A DNA stretch of 64,000 bases. Source: Flavobacterium cyclinae. Lineage in GTDB: Bacteria; Bacteroidota; Bacteroidia; Flavobacteriales; Flavobacteriaceae. The stretch is from contig NZ_CP089095.1 in assembly GCF_021172145.1 (NCBI RefSeq), forward strand, positions 2,294,001 to 2,358,000, given 5' to 3'. Each line of letters begins with the position of its first letter. The stretch's first letter is position 1. Below are positions 1 to 9,583 of the stretch, piece after piece. A model generated the notes under the pieces. It had not been told where the DNA came from, did not search any database, and saw only the letters and a list, made by a program, of their open reading frames with translations. The translations under genes were made by a program, and so were the position numbers.

Positions 1-677
1 GTAAGTAATTCAATTAAAAATTCATCTTCAGTCATATCAGAACGCAGTGCATAATTAGTACGTTTTTGATTTCCTAAAGTATCAGTAGTTTCTTTACTCA
101 TATTTTTTCCACACGCACTTCCTGCACCATGATTTGGATACACAATTAAATCATCAGAAAGTGGCATAATTTTCTCACGGAGTGAATGATATAATAAACG
201 AGCTAATTTTTCTTGTGTTAAATCGGCTATTACGTGTTGGGCTAAATCTGGCCGACCCACATCGCCAATAAATAATGTATCTCCGGATATAATTCCGTGT
301 TCCTTATCATTTTCATCAATAAGTAAATAAGTTGTGCTTTCCATGGTGTGCCCCGGAGTATGAATGGCTTTAATTTTATAATTACCAACGGTAAAAACCT
401 GACCATCTGTAGCAATTATTGCAACATAATTTGGCTTAGCAGTTGGACCAAAAACAATTTCAGCACCTGCTTTTTCCTTTAAATCTAAATGACCACTAAC
501 AAAATCAGCGTGGAAATGCGTTTCAAAAACATATTTAATTTTAGCATTATCTTTTTTTGCACGATCAATATAAGGTTGGACTTCTCTAAGAGGGTCAAAA
601 ATAGCGGCTTCACCATTATTTTCAACATAATAAGCAGCGTGTGCAATACACCCTGTATAAATTTGTTCTACTTTCAT
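1..677 (-). CDS. MBL-fold hydrolase, persulfide dioxygenase/rhodanese type (partial)
   Basis: The reading frame starts at ATG 677 (MKVEQIYTG) and runs off the left edge, so only the N-terminal 225 residues are seen. The zinc-site motif THFHADFVSGH lies at about residues 53-63, followed by HTPGHT and the GDTLF/GDVGRPDL block, which is the pattern of ETHE1/Blh-like glyoxalase-II relatives that act on persulfides. Family members of this kind in Flavobacteria usually carry C-terminal rhodanese domains; that part is outside the window. A short inverted repeat (TAACTT-N4-AAGTTA, 682-697) sits directly before the start. Sulfur detoxification is inferred from family; the exact substrate is not shown. 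Confidence 0.8.
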   Translation of the reverse strand, partial: MKVEQIYTGCIAHAAYYVENNGEAAIFDPLREVQPYIDRAKKDNAKIKYVFETHFHADFVSGHLDLKEKAGAEIVFGPTAKPNYVAIIATDGQVFTVGNYKIKAIHTPGHTMESTTYLLIDENDKEHGIISGDTLFIGDVGRPDLAQHVIADLTQEKLARLLYHSLREKIMPLSDDLIVYPNHGAGSACGKNMSKETTDTLGNQKRTNYALRSDMTEDEFLIELL

Positions 678-756
678 GACATAACTTTTAGAAGTTACGA
701 ATTTACATGACTGTAGTATTAAGTAAAATGATAAATATCATATAGAAAACATGCAA

Positions 757-1875
757 CTAGTTTTCTAATACTCGATTAATTTGAATAAAACGTTTTTTGT
801 AGTACGGTTCTTCAGTTGAAGAAATAATTACTCCAGCTTGAACTGAGGAATGAATAAATTTTATTTCATCGCCATTAACTTCAGTAATCATCCCAACATG
901 ATTGACACTTCCTCTTCCATTTGTTGAAAAGAAAATCAAATCACCTTTTTGAGCCTGACTTCTATCTATTTTATAACCAGCCCCAACAGCCATTGAACTA
1001 GATGAACGAGGCAATGTCATATCGATATGTTGAAAAGTTGCATACATTAATCCAGAACAATCAAAACCAGCGCTAGTTGTTCCGCCACCACGATAACGAG
1101 TTCCTATATGCTCCGAAGCTTTTGAAATTAAAAATTCTGCTTTTGTAGTATTTTCTAAATTAAGTTCTTCTTTTGGTTGCGTAGTTGCTACTACTTCTTT
1201 TTTGTGATTTTCAAACTCTACATTCCCTTTTCTAACAATTACTTCATATCCAATAGGCAAATTAGCAATAATTTCTGGATTCATTTCTTCCAATTCTCTA
1301 ACACTTACTTTATACTTCTTAGAAAGTCGGTATAATGTTTCTCCTTTAGCAACTTTATGAACTTTATTACCCAATTCATCTGTTTCTAAATTGTCTGTAA
1401 TTGATTGTTCTTTAGGAGTATCCAATTCATTATTTTTCTCTTCTTTTTGGACAGGTTTAGGAATTTCACTTGTTGAAGCAACAATAATTTTATCACCAAT
1501 TTGAATTGATTCAGGTTTAATATTGGGATTTAATTCCTTAAGTTTATCGAGACTGATATTATATTTTTTAGAAATCTTATAAAGTGATTCACCTGAAGTT
1601 ACGATATGAATTTCTGTAGTATTAGAAGTTGCTTTACTATTTTTCTCTTTTGATTTTTTATTTTTATTTGGAATTACAAGAATGGTTTTCAACTGCAATA
1701 TTGCACCCTTAGTTTTAGGATTTAATTCATAAATATCTGCCTCTGTAACACCATATTTCTTAGCAATAGAATAAATAGATTCACCTGAAACTACGGTATG
1801 TTTAATTGTTTTTTGAGAGAAAACAAATCCGCTAGTAAATAAAAATAAAAAAGTGATTACATGTAATAATTTCAT
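757..1875 (-). CDS. LysM-repeat NlpC/P60 peptidoglycan endopeptidase
   Basis: This is a 372-residue secreted cell-wall hydrolase. A signal peptide (to about residue 20) is followed by three LysM domains at about 24-69, 89-132 and 172-215, which bind glycan, and an NlpC/P60 domain from about 246 to the end. The catalytic triad is visible: Cys273 in FDCSG, His326 in NHVGM and His342 in FIHSS. The enzyme should cleave peptide bonds in stem peptides of peptidoglycan in the periplasm. The acnA terminator at 1926-1951 precedes it on the same strand, so it is probably transcribed from its own promoter in the roughly 50 bp before ATG 1875, where only a weak TATCTTG element is seen. Confidence 0.92.
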   Translation of the reverse strand: MKLLHVITFLFLFTSGFVFSQKTIKHTVVSGESIYSIAKKYGVTEADIYELNPKTKGAILQLKTILVIPNKNKKSKEKNSKATSNTTEIHIVTSGESLYKISKKYNISLDKLKELNPNIKPESIQIGDKIIVASTSEIPKPVQKEEKNNELDTPKEQSITDNLETDELGNKVHKVAKGETLYRLSKKYKVSVRELEEMNPEIIANLPIGYEVIVRKGNVEFENHKKEVVATTQPKEELNLENTTKAEFLISKASEHIGTRYRGGGTTSAGFDCSGLMYATFQHIDMTLPRSSSSMAVGAGYKIDRSQAQKGDLIFFSTNGRGSVNHVGMITEVNGDEIKFIHSSVQAGVIISSTEEPYYKKRFIQINRVLEN

Positions 1876-1925
1876 TAGAATACATTTATATGGAATATAG
1901 AAATACTAAGTGTTGCAAGATAAAG

Positions 1926-1951
1926 AAAACTCCCTTTTTAAAGGGAGTTTT
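1926..1951 (-). terminator. Rho-independent terminator after acnA
   Basis: A perfect stem AAAACTCCCTTT / AAAGGGAGTTTT with a 2-nt loop lies 20 nt past the acnA stop. It is symmetrical, so it could act on either strand, but only acnA converges on it. Confidence 0.8.
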
Positions 1952-1971
1952 AACATTATTTTAAAATTAAA

Positions 1972-4236
1972 TTATGCTTTTCCAGCTGCTATCAAATTCA
2001 ATGCTGAACCTGCTTTAAACCATTCTATTTGACCTTCATTATAAGTATGATTAGCCAAAATAACATCTTTAGAACCATCTGCATGAACAAATTCTATAGA
2101 CAAAGGTTTCCCAGGAGCAAATTGGGTTAAATCTAAGAAATTGATTGTATCATCTTCTTGAATTTTATCATAATCCGATTCATTAGCAAAAGTTAAGGCT
2201 AACATTCCTTGTTTTTTCAAATTCGTTTCATGAATACGTGCGAATGATTTTACCAAAACCGCTTTTACTCCTAAATGTCTTGGTTCCATAGCAGCATGTT
2301 CACGAGAAGAACCTTCTCCGTAATTATGGTCACCAACAACTATTGAAGGAATTCCAGCAGCTTTATAAGCTCTTTGTACTTTTGGAACTTCGTCATAAGT
2401 TCCAGTTAATTGATTTTTAACCGAATTTGCTTTATTATTAAATGCATTTTCAGCACCAATTAACATATTATTCGAAATATTATCCAAATGTCCTCGGAAA
2501 CGCAACCAAGGTCCAGCCATGGAAATATGATCGGTAGTACATTTTCCAAAAGCTTTAATTAACAATTTAGCCCCTGAAATATTTTTTCCATCCCAAGCTG
2601 GGAATGGTTCCAATAATTGTAATCGGTCAGAAGTTGGGGAAACCACAACTTCAACAGAAGCACCATCTTCTGCTGGAGCTTGGAATCCTGGATCTTTAAC
2701 ATCAAAACCTTTGGTAGGCAGTTCATCTCCAAAAGGCGGATTCAATTTTACGGATTCACCTTTATCATTAATTAAAGTATCGGTTATTGGATTAAAATCC
2801 AAACGACCCGAAATTGCTAAAGCCGCTACCATTTCTGGAGAAGTTACAAAAGCGTGGGTATTTGGATTTCCATCGGCTCTTTTTGAAAAGTTTCGGTTGA
2901 ACGAATGCACGATGGTGTTTTTTTCTTGTTTGTCCGCTCCTTCTCTATCCCATTGTCCAATACAAGGTCCGCAAGCATTGGTGAATACTTTGGTTCCCAT
3001 TTTTTCAAAATCGGCAATAATTCCATCTCTTTCAATCGTATAACGAATTTGCTCTGAACCTGGATTAATTCCGAATTCTGCCTTTGGAGTAATTCCATGA
3101 GCCACAGCTTGTCTCACAATAGAAGCAGCACGAGACATATCTTCGTAAGAAGAATTGGTACAAGAACCGATTAATCCCCATTCTACTTTTATTGGCCAAC
3201 CATTAGCTACAGCTTCTTCCTTCATTTTGGAAACTGGAGTTCCTCTATCTGGAGTAAATGGTCCGTTAATATGTGGTTCTAACTCGGATAAATTAATTTC
3301 AATTAATTGGTCGAAATATTTTTCTGGATTCGCATAAACTTCGGCATCGGCAGTTAAGTAAGAAGCTACTTTATCGGCAGCATTTACCACATCTTGACGA
3401 CCAGTTGCGGCTAAATATCTTCTCATGGAATCGTCATAACCAAAAGTAGAAGTCGTAGCTCCAATTTCAGCTCCCATATTACAAATGGTTCCTTTTCCGG
3501 TACATGACATCGATTCGGCACCTTCTCCGAAATATTCTACAATAGCTCCAGTTCCACCTTTAACGGTTAAGATATCGGCTACTTTTAAGATTACGTCTTT
3601 TGGAGCGGTCCAACCGTTTAATTTACCTGTTAGTTTTACTCCTATTAATTTTGGAAATTTTAATTCCCAAGACATGCCTGACATTACATCAACTGCATCG
3701 GCTCCACCAACACCGATAGCTAACATTCCTAAACCTCCTGCATTTACAGTATGAGAATCGGTTCCAATCATTAATCCTCCGGGAAAAGCATAGTTTTCTA
3801 AAACGATTTGGTGAATAATTCCCGAACCTGGTTTCCAAAATCCAATGCCGTATTTGTTGGACACTGATGATAAGAAATCGAAAACTTCTTTGGATTGTTT
3901 ATTCGCGAAAGCTAAATCAGCTTCCGCACCTGATTTTGCTTGAATTAAATGGTCGCAGTGAACAGTTGTTGGAACCGCTACAGTTTTCTTTCCAGCATGC
4001 ATAAATTGTAATAAGGCCATTTGCGCTGTTGCATCTTGACATGCTACTCTATCGGGAGCAAAATCAACATAATCTTTACCTCTTGTGAAGGCTTGCGTTG
4101 GCATTCCTTCCCAAAGATGCGAATACAAAATTTTCTCAGACAAAGTCAATGGACGACCAACCAAATCACGAGCTTTATCCACTCGTTCCGCCATGGTAGC
4201 GTACACTTTTTTAATCATTTCAATATCAAATGCCAT
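1972..4236 (-). CDS. acnA: Aconitate hydratase, mitochondrial/AcnA type
   Basis: The 754-residue protein interconverts citrate and isocitrate in the TCA cycle. The three cysteines that hold the 4Fe-4S cluster are seen: Cys359 (GSCTNSS) and Cys422/Cys425 (ACGPCIGQ). The C-terminal swivel domain carries [10 protein letters not shown]. Length and N-terminus resemble mitochondrial aconitase more than the longer 890-residue bacterial AcnA, which is usual in Bacteroidota. It follows acnB on the same strand but a terminator hairpin at 4302-4326 lies between them, so the two may be transcribed separately. Confidence 0.95.
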   Translation of the reverse strand: MAFDIEMIKKVYATMAERVDKARDLVGRPLTLSEKILYSHLWEGMPTQAFTRGKDYVDFAPDRVACQDATAQMALLQFMHAGKKTVAVPTTVHCDHLIQAKSGAEADLAFANKQSKEVFDFLSSVSNKYGIGFWKPGSGIIHQIVLENYAFPGGLMIGTDSHTVNAGGLGMLAIGVGGADAVDVMSGMSWELKFPKLIGVKLTGKLNGWTAPKDVILKVADILTVKGGTGAIVEYFGEGAESMSCTGKGTICNMGAEIGATTSTFGYDDSMRRYLAATGRQDVVNAADKVASYLTADAEVYANPEKYFDQLIEINLSELEPHINGPFTPDRGTPVSKMKEEAVANGWPIKVEWGLIGSCTNSSYEDMSRAASIVRQAVAHGITPKAEFGINPGSEQIRYTIERDGIIADFEKMGTKVFTNACGPCIGQWDREGADKQEKNTIVHSFNRNFSKRADGNPNTHAFVTSPEMVAALAISGRLDFNPITDTLINDKGESVKLNPPFGDELPTKGFDVKDPGFQAPAEDGASVEVVVSPTSDRLQLLEPFPAWDGKNISGAKLLIKAFGKCTTDHISMAGPWLRFRGHLDNISNNMLIGAENAFNNKANSVKNQLTGTYDEVPKVQRAYKAAGIPSIVVGDHNYGEGSSREHAAMEPRHLGVKAVLVKSFARIHETNLKKQGMLALTFANESDYDKIQEDDTINFLDLTQFAPGKPLSIEFVHADGSKDVILANHTYNEGQIEWFKAGSALNLIAAGKA

Positions 4237-4301
4237 AGTAATTTATTTTGTGTGTTATTTAATCCCACTAATTTACAAAAAAATGAAGAGATAAAAACAA
4301 A

Positions 4302-4326
4302 AAAGCTCAAGTATAACTTGAGCTTT
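4302..4326 (-). terminator. Terminator between acnB and acnA
   Basis: An 11-bp perfect stem AAAGCTCAAGT / ACTTGAGCTTT with a 3-nt loop lies 24 nt past the acnB stop, with a T-rich run on the minus strand. Confidence 0.75.
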
Positions 4327-4349
4327 CTGAATTAATATTTTAGATATTA

Positions 4350-7139
4350 TTATCCCACTAATAATTTGTGTGATGGAGCAAACTTAGTTAAGTTGATTCC
4401 TTCTACCGCTTTTTTGTATTCTTCAATTGAAGGAGTTCTTCCTAAAATAGTTGATAATACTACAACTGGAGTAGATGATAATAATGATTCTCCTTTTTTC
4501 TCTGCAGAGTCTTCTACAACACGACCTTGGAACAAACGAGTTGATGTTGCCATTACCGTATCTCCTTTAGACGCTTTTTCTTGGTTCCCCATACAAAGGT
4601 TACAACCTGGACGCTCTAAGTACAACATGTTTTCGTATTCTGTACGAGCTACTGCTTTTGGCGCATTATCATCAAATTCGAAACCAGAATATTTTTGTAA
4701 TACTTCCCAATCACCTTCTGCTTTTAATTCGTCAACGATGTTGTATGTTGGAGGAGCAACTACTAAAGGCGCTTTAAATTCCACTTTACCTTGTTGTTTT
4801 TCGATGTTTTTCAACATCTGAGCTAAGATTTTCATATCTCCTTTATGCACCATACAAGAACCGATGAATCCTAAATCAACTTTTTTATCACCTCCATAGA
4901 AAGAAAGTGGACGAATCGTATCGTGAGTATAACGTTTAGAAACATCTTTATTATTTACATCTGGGTCAGCAATCATTGGTTCAGCGATTTGATCTAAATC
5001 TACTACCACTTCAGCGTAGTATTTTGCATTAGCATCTGGACGTAAAGCTGGTTTTTCTCCTGAACGGATTTCTGCAATACGCTTATTAGCCTTATCGATT
5101 AATCTTTGAAGCACATGATTTTTGTTATCCATGCCTTTATCAATCATGATTTGGATTCTTCCTTTTGCAATTTCTAAAGATTCGATTAAAGTTTCATCTT
5201 CAGAAATACAAATTGAAGCTTTTGCTTTCATTTCAGCAGTCCAGTCAGTAAATGTGAAAGCTTGGTCAGCCGTTAATGTTCCGATATGAACTTCAATAAT
5301 TCTTCCTTGGAACACATTTTCACCTCCAAATTGATGTAACATTTGCGCTTGTGTAGCATGAACTACATCACGGAAATCCATATAATCTGGCATATTTCCT
5401 TTGAAAGTTACTTTTACTGATTGTGGAATTGGCATAGAAGCTTCTCCAGTTGCTAAAGCAAGAGCCACCGTTCCTGAATCCGCACCGAAAGCTACTCCTT
5501 TTGACATTCTAGTATGAGAGTCACCACCTATAATGATAGCCCACTCATCAACTGTAATATCATTCAATACTTTGTGAATTACGTCGGTCATGGCATGGTA
5601 AACCCCTTTAGGATCACGAGCTGTAATCAATCCAAAATCATTCATGAATTGCATTAATTTCGGGATATTTGCTTGAGCTTTTTTATCCCAAACCGATGCA
5701 GTATGACAACCTGATTGGTACGCTGCATCAACAATTGGAGAAATCACAGTAGCTGCCATTGATTCTAATTCTTGAGCGGTCATTAAACCTGTAGTATCTT
5801 GCGAACCTACGATGTTTACAGTAACACGAACATCAGAACCTGCGTGTAACACATTTTTGGAAAGTGTTCCTACAGCGTTTTTGTTGAAGATTTTCTCAAC
5901 TGCTGTTAATCCTTGTCCTTCAATATGAATTTCTTTTGAAGGCGCATACACTAGAGGAGCTTCGATTCCTAGAGTTTTAGCAGCAAATGTTTGTAGTTTT
6001 TTACCAAAAACGATAGCATAAGAACCACCTGCTTTGATAAACTCCATTTTTTGTGGTGTGAATGATCTTGAAATATCAATCAATTCTTTGTCACCGTTGT
6101 ATAATTTTTTTGTTTTTGTATTGATAGTTAAAACCGTACCTGTAGCAACTGAATACACTTGCTCTAAAATTGGTTCCCCATTTTCATCGCGAACTAATTC
6201 ACCGTTTGCATCTGTCTTTTTTACCCAGTTTTTCAAATCAATTCCGATACCTCCAGTTACATCAACTGTAGTAAGGAAAATTGGAGAAATTCCGTTAGTT
6301 CCTCCTACAATTGGAGCAAAATTTACGAATGGCACATATGGACTAGCTTGTTTTCCTGTCCAAAGCGCCACGTTATTTACACCCGACATACGAGAAGAAC
6401 CAACTCCCATTGTTCCTTTTTCAGCAATTAACATTACTGATTTATCTGGATGTTGTGCTTGTAAGGCTTTAATTTCTTCTTGCGCTTGAGGCGTAATCAT
6501 ACATTTTCCATGTAATTCACGATCCGAACGCGAATGTGCCTGATTACCCGGAGATAATAAATCGGTTGAAATATCTCCTTCTCCAGCAATGTAAGTAACT
6601 ACTTTAATTTCTTCTGCAACTTCTGGAAGTTTTGTAAAGAATTCTGCTTTTGCATAGCTTTCTAGAATATCTTTAGCAACAACATTTCCATTTTCAAAAG
6701 CTTCTTTGATACGAGCCATATCAGCATCGTAAAGATATACCTGTGTTTTTAATACATCTGCTGCTTGTCTTGCAACAGCCTCATCATTTCCTAAAGCTAA
6801 ATCTAATAAAACCTCAATTGAAGGTCCACCTTTCATGTGCGATAATAATTCGAAGGCAAATGTTGGAGTGATTTCTGCAACTACTTCTTGATTAAGAATA
6901 ATCTCTTTTAAGAACTTAGCTTTAGCTCCTGCTGCAGGTGTTGTTCCAGGTAAAGTATTATAGATAAAAAAATTCAAACAATCGGTTCTGTTTGCATTAT
7001 TTGTATCTTTAATTTGAGTAATGATTTCGTTTAACAAATCAGCACTATCAATAGGTTTTGGATGCAATCCTTGACCTTTTCTTTCTTCTATTTCTTTAAT
7101 GTAATCGTTATAAAGATTCATTTCAGTAGCTAATGCCAT
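4350..7139 (-). CDS. acnB: Bifunctional aconitate hydratase 2 / 2-methylisocitrate dehydratase
   Basis: The 929-residue protein has AcnB architecture: an N-terminal helical HEAT-like domain (about 1-160), then the swivel domain (GSSRMSGVNN), then the catalytic core. Cluster ligands are Cys846 and Cys849 in CNLCMGNQ, plus the Cys in GSCMVHKGD near residue 780. It isomerises citrate in the TCA cycle and can dehydrate 2-methylisocitrate. A perfect -7 element (7181-7188) lies about 40 nt upstream of the ATG. Having acnB and acnA side by side gives this organism both isozymes in one locus. Confidence 0.95.
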   Translation of the reverse strand: MALATEMNLYNDYIKEIEERKGQGLHPKPIDSADLLNEIITQIKDTNNANRTDCLNFFIYNTLPGTTPAAGAKAKFLKEIILNQEVVAEITPTFAFELLSHMKGGPSIEVLLDLALGNDEAVARQAADVLKTQVYLYDADMARIKEAFENGNVVAKDILESYAKAEFFTKLPEVAEEIKVVTYIAGEGDISTDLLSPGNQAHSRSDRELHGKCMITPQAQEEIKALQAQHPDKSVMLIAEKGTMGVGSSRMSGVNNVALWTGKQASPYVPFVNFAPIVGGTNGISPIFLTTVDVTGGIGIDLKNWVKKTDANGELVRDENGEPILEQVYSVATGTVLTINTKTKKLYNGDKELIDISRSFTPQKMEFIKAGGSYAIVFGKKLQTFAAKTLGIEAPLVYAPSKEIHIEGQGLTAVEKIFNKNAVGTLSKNVLHAGSDVRVTVNIVGSQDTTGLMTAQELESMAATVISPIVDAAYQSGCHTASVWDKKAQANIPKLMQFMNDFGLITARDPKGVYHAMTDVIHKVLNDITVDEWAIIIGGDSHTRMSKGVAFGADSGTVALALATGEASMPIPQSVKVTFKGNMPDYMDFRDVVHATQAQMLHQFGGENVFQGRIIEVHIGTLTADQAFTFTDWTAEMKAKASICISEDETLIESLEIAKGRIQIMIDKGMDNKNHVLQRLIDKANKRIAEIRSGEKPALRPDANAKYYAEVVVDLDQIAEPMIADPDVNNKDVSKRYTHDTIRPLSFYGGDKKVDLGFIGSCMVHKGDMKILAQMLKNIEKQQGKVEFKAPLVVAPPTYNIVDELKAEGDWEVLQKYSGFEFDDNAPKAVARTEYENMLYLERPGCNLCMGNQEKASKGDTVMATSTRLFQGRVVEDSAEKKGESLLSSTPVVVLSTILGRTPSIEEYKKAVEGINLTKFAPSHKLLVG

Positions 7140-7180
7140 AAATTAGTTATTAAGTGTTTGTTGTATTTTTTTAAGTGGCA

Positions 7181-7188
7181 CAAATTTA
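7181..7188 (-). promoter_or_regulatory. -7 element of the acnB promoter
   Basis: The minus strand reads TAAATTTG, a perfect match to the Bacteroidota TAnnTTTG element, about 40 nt before the acnB start. No clear -33 TTTG was found. The rest of the 240-bp space up to 7379 is AT-rich and shows nothing else convincing. Confidence 0.55.
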
Positions 7189-7379
7189 ATAAATCTTAGT
7201 CAGATTTAAAAATTTTTAATAAAAAGCCTAAATAAAAGAAATATTATTTATAAAGATTCTATTTTAATGGTTATTTTTCAATAAAATAGGATAAAATGAA
7301 AATATATTTAAGAAATTGATAATTTAAATTGGTATTATTGTTAATTTCTTAATATCTAAGAAAAAAAACTATAATTCTA

Positions 7380-8510
7380 TCAATTAAAAATATTCTTTTC
7401 TCTGAGATTAGTCATTGGTTTTTCAAAAAAACGATAGAGCAGATAAGATAAAAACACAACTAAGAACCAATAAAACAAAGTGTAACCAAAAAGAGAAAGT
7501 CCTCTAAGATTTTCAGATGGAAATAAAACCTTTATTACATGAAGTATTACTGTGTAGTGTAACAAATAAATACTGTAAGAAATAATACTCAACAAAGTTA
7601 CCCATTTCAAAAAAAGTGTTTCTTTTAATTTAATGGATACTAAATATGGAATTATTAAACAAATAGAAACAGAATTTAATGGCAAATAAAGCACATTGAA
7701 GAAAAAAGGGTAATTTTCAGCTTGAATTCCAAAAATAAAAATCAAAACATGAAGAGTAAAAATTCCGAATAGCCCCAATACAAAAAAACTAGAATTTAAT
7801 TTTTCAGTAATATATTTTTTATAATACAAATAGTAAAGAACAAATCCATAATAAATTGCATCTAATCTATAAATTGTTACTTTTCTCAAGGATTGATTCC
7901 AATCTGTTATAGAAGTTAACTCATGTGTTGTATTAAAGTAAATTCTTGCTCCAAAAAACAATGCTAACATAAACAAGCTCATCCCTAAAAACAAATATCC
8001 TCTATTAACTTGAGGAAATATCTTAACCAAAAACAACAAGGTAAAAGGACCAATGATATAACAAAACTGTTCAACCGCCAAACTCCACGAAACTCTGTAA
8101 AAATCAGGAGAAGTCTGAGTTATATTTTGTAAATAAACAAAATAAAGATATAGTTTTTCTGGCATTTCCTTGTAAATTAAATACCAAAGCAACACATTTA
8201 TGAATAGAATTAAATAGTAATTTGGCAACGTTCTAAACCATCGACGTTTTAAAAAACCCATGATTACTAAAAAAGAAAAATCTTCTTTTTCAAACATTCG
8301 AAGAACAATTTTACCAATTAGAAACCCACTGATTATAAAGAATATTTCCACTCCAATGGTTCCACTCAACTGCATAAACCAACTCAAAACAGGAGGAAAA
8401 AAATCACTTATCCAAAGAGAATGAGCAAAAACAACTAAAGATATTGCAATAGCTCTTGCAATATCTAATCCATGCTTTCGTTTATTTAAATCAATTGGCA
8501 GTCCAAACAT
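7380..8510 (-). CDS. Membrane acyltransferase, OafA/acyltransferase-3 family
   Basis: The 376-residue protein is built of about ten hydrophobic segments. It shows the family's opening LDIARAIAISLVVFAHS (conserved His in FAHS) and IFFIISGFLIGKI. Such proteins transfer acetyl or other acyl groups from the cytoplasm to sugars of lipopolysaccharide or exopolysaccharide. The start is 6 nt after the moxR stop, so it is likely co-transcribed with moxR although no functional tie is known. The gene looks even more AT-rich than its neighbours and may be a recent addition. The acceptor is unknown. Confidence 0.85.
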   Translation of the reverse strand: MFGLPIDLNKRKHGLDIARAIAISLVVFAHSLWISDFFPPVLSWFMQLSGTIGVEIFFIISGFLIGKIVLRMFEKEDFSFLVIMGFLKRRWFRTLPNYYLILFINVLLWYLIYKEMPEKLYLYFVYLQNITQTSPDFYRVSWSLAVEQFCYIIGPFTLLFLVKIFPQVNRGYLFLGMSLFMLALFFGARIYFNTTHELTSITDWNQSLRKVTIYRLDAIYYGFVLYYLYYKKYITEKLNSSFFVLGLFGIFTLHVLIFIFGIQAENYPFFFNVLYLPLNSVSICLIIPYLVSIKLKETLFLKWVTLLSIISYSIYLLHYTVILHVIKVLFPSENLRGLSLFGYTLFYWFLVVFLSYLLYRFFEKPMTNLREKNIFN

Positions 8511-8516
8511 ATTTTT

Positions 8517-9470
8517 TTAAAACAGCTTTTTGATTATTTCTTCTTCCGAAATTCCTTCGGCATCCGCTTTATAATTTTTTACGATTCTATGACGAAGAAT
8601 TCCAACAGCTACAGCTTTAACATCTTCAATATCTGGAGAAAACTTTCCATTAAAAGCAGCATTTGTTTTTGCAGCTAAAATTAAATTTTGAGAAGCTCTT
8701 GGACCAGCACCCCAATCGATATACGTTTTTACATACTCATTGGAAAGCGGATTATCGGGACGTGTTTTACTTACCAAAGTTACAGCATATTCAATCACAT
8801 TATCTGCCACTGGAAGTTTGCGAATTACATTTTGAAAATCAATGATTTCTTGTGCGTTGAATAAAGCATTCACCACAGGTTTATTATCTGAAGTTGTAGC
8901 TTTTACTACATTAACTTCTTCTTCAAAACTTGGATAATCTAATTTAACGGCAAACATAAAACGGTCTAATTGGGCTTCTGGTAATGGATAGGTTCCTTCT
9001 TGCTCAATAGGATTTTGAGTTGCCAAAACAAAATAAGGCAAATCTAATTTATAATGATGTCCGGCTACAGTAACTGCACGTTCTTGCATGGCTTCTAACA
9101 AAGCTGCTTGCGTTTTTGGTGGCGTTCTATTAATCTCATCAGCTAAGATGATATTAGAAAAAATTGGCCCTTTAATGAATTTAAAATGGCGATTTTCATC
9201 TAAGATTTCACTTCCAAGAATATCCGACGGCATTAAATCTGGAGTAAATTGAATTCTTTTAAAATTCAAACCCAAAGCTTGAGAAATAGTATTTACCATT
9301 AATGTTTTTGCCAATCCTGGAACACCAATTAACAAGGCATGTCCGCCCGAAAAAATACTCATCACTATTTGATGCACTACTTCATCCTGACCAACAATTA
9401 CTTTGGCAATTTCTTGTTTTAATGCTTTTTGTCTTTGAACTAATTCTTGAATGGCTGCTACGTCTGACAT
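8517..9470 (-). CDS. MoxR-family AAA+ ATPase
   Basis: The 317-residue protein has the MoxR order of motifs: Walker A GVPGLAKT (about 53-60), Walker B IILADEINRTPPKTQ (about 110-124), sensor 1 ATQNPIEQEGTYPLPEAQLD, and a C-terminal lid helix domain. MoxR ATPases act as chaperones that assemble or activate partner proteins, usually with VWA-domain partners. No VWA or DUF58 gene is adjacent here. The surA terminator lies upstream, so it has its own transcription start; a heptamer array fills the space directly before the ATG. Confidence 0.92.
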   Translation of the reverse strand: MSDVAAIQELVQRQKALKQEIAKVIVGQDEVVHQIVMSIFSGGHALLIGVPGLAKTLMVNTISQALGLNFKRIQFTPDLMPSDILGSEILDENRHFKFIKGPIFSNIILADEINRTPPKTQAALLEAMQERAVTVAGHHYKLDLPYFVLATQNPIEQEGTYPLPEAQLDRFMFAVKLDYPSFEEEVNVVKATTSDNKPVVNALFNAQEIIDFQNVIRKLPVADNVIEYAVTLVSKTRPDNPLSNEYVKTYIDWGAGPRASQNLILAAKTNAAFNGKFSPDIEDVKAVAVGILRHRIVKNYKADAEGISEEEIIKKLF

Positions 9471-9474
9471 ATTG

Positions 9475-9502
9475 AAATTAGAATTTAGAATTTAGAATTC
9501 AG
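9475..9502. repeat. Heptamer array, 4 units
   Basis: Four consecutive 7-nt units read AAATTAG, AATTTAG, AATTTAG, AATTCAG. They begin 4 nt upstream of the moxR start codon. Confidence 0.6.
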
Positions 9503-9554
9503 AAAAGTGAATTAATATATTACTGGACTAAAATAAGAAAAAATCTTATAAAAA

Positions 9555-9576
9555 ACCCTCTGATAAATCAAAGGGT
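9555..9576 (-). terminator. Terminator of the SurA/parvulin operon
   Basis: A 10-bp stem with one mismatch (ACCCTCTGAT / ATCAAAGGGT) is followed on the minus strand by TTTTTT. It lies 7 nt past the surA stop. Confidence 0.8.
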
Positions 9577-9583
9577 AAGTTAT

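Noticed and set aside
682..697. Inverted repeat TAACTT-N4-AAGTTA before the MBL-fold gene, considered as a member of the GTAAC operator family
   Set aside because: The arms and spacing differ (ATAAC-N8-GTTAC at best) and no -7 element lies at the 21-22 nt distance seen in the other three promoters.
2711..6489. Several long plus-strand open frames inside acnA and acnB
   Set aside because: They are antisense shadows of two strongly conserved enzymes and show no independent domain or start signals.
7346..7362. Weak hairpin TTCTTA/TAAGAA past the acyltransferase stop
   Set aside because: Only six A/T-rich pairs with no distinct T-tract; not enough to call a terminator.
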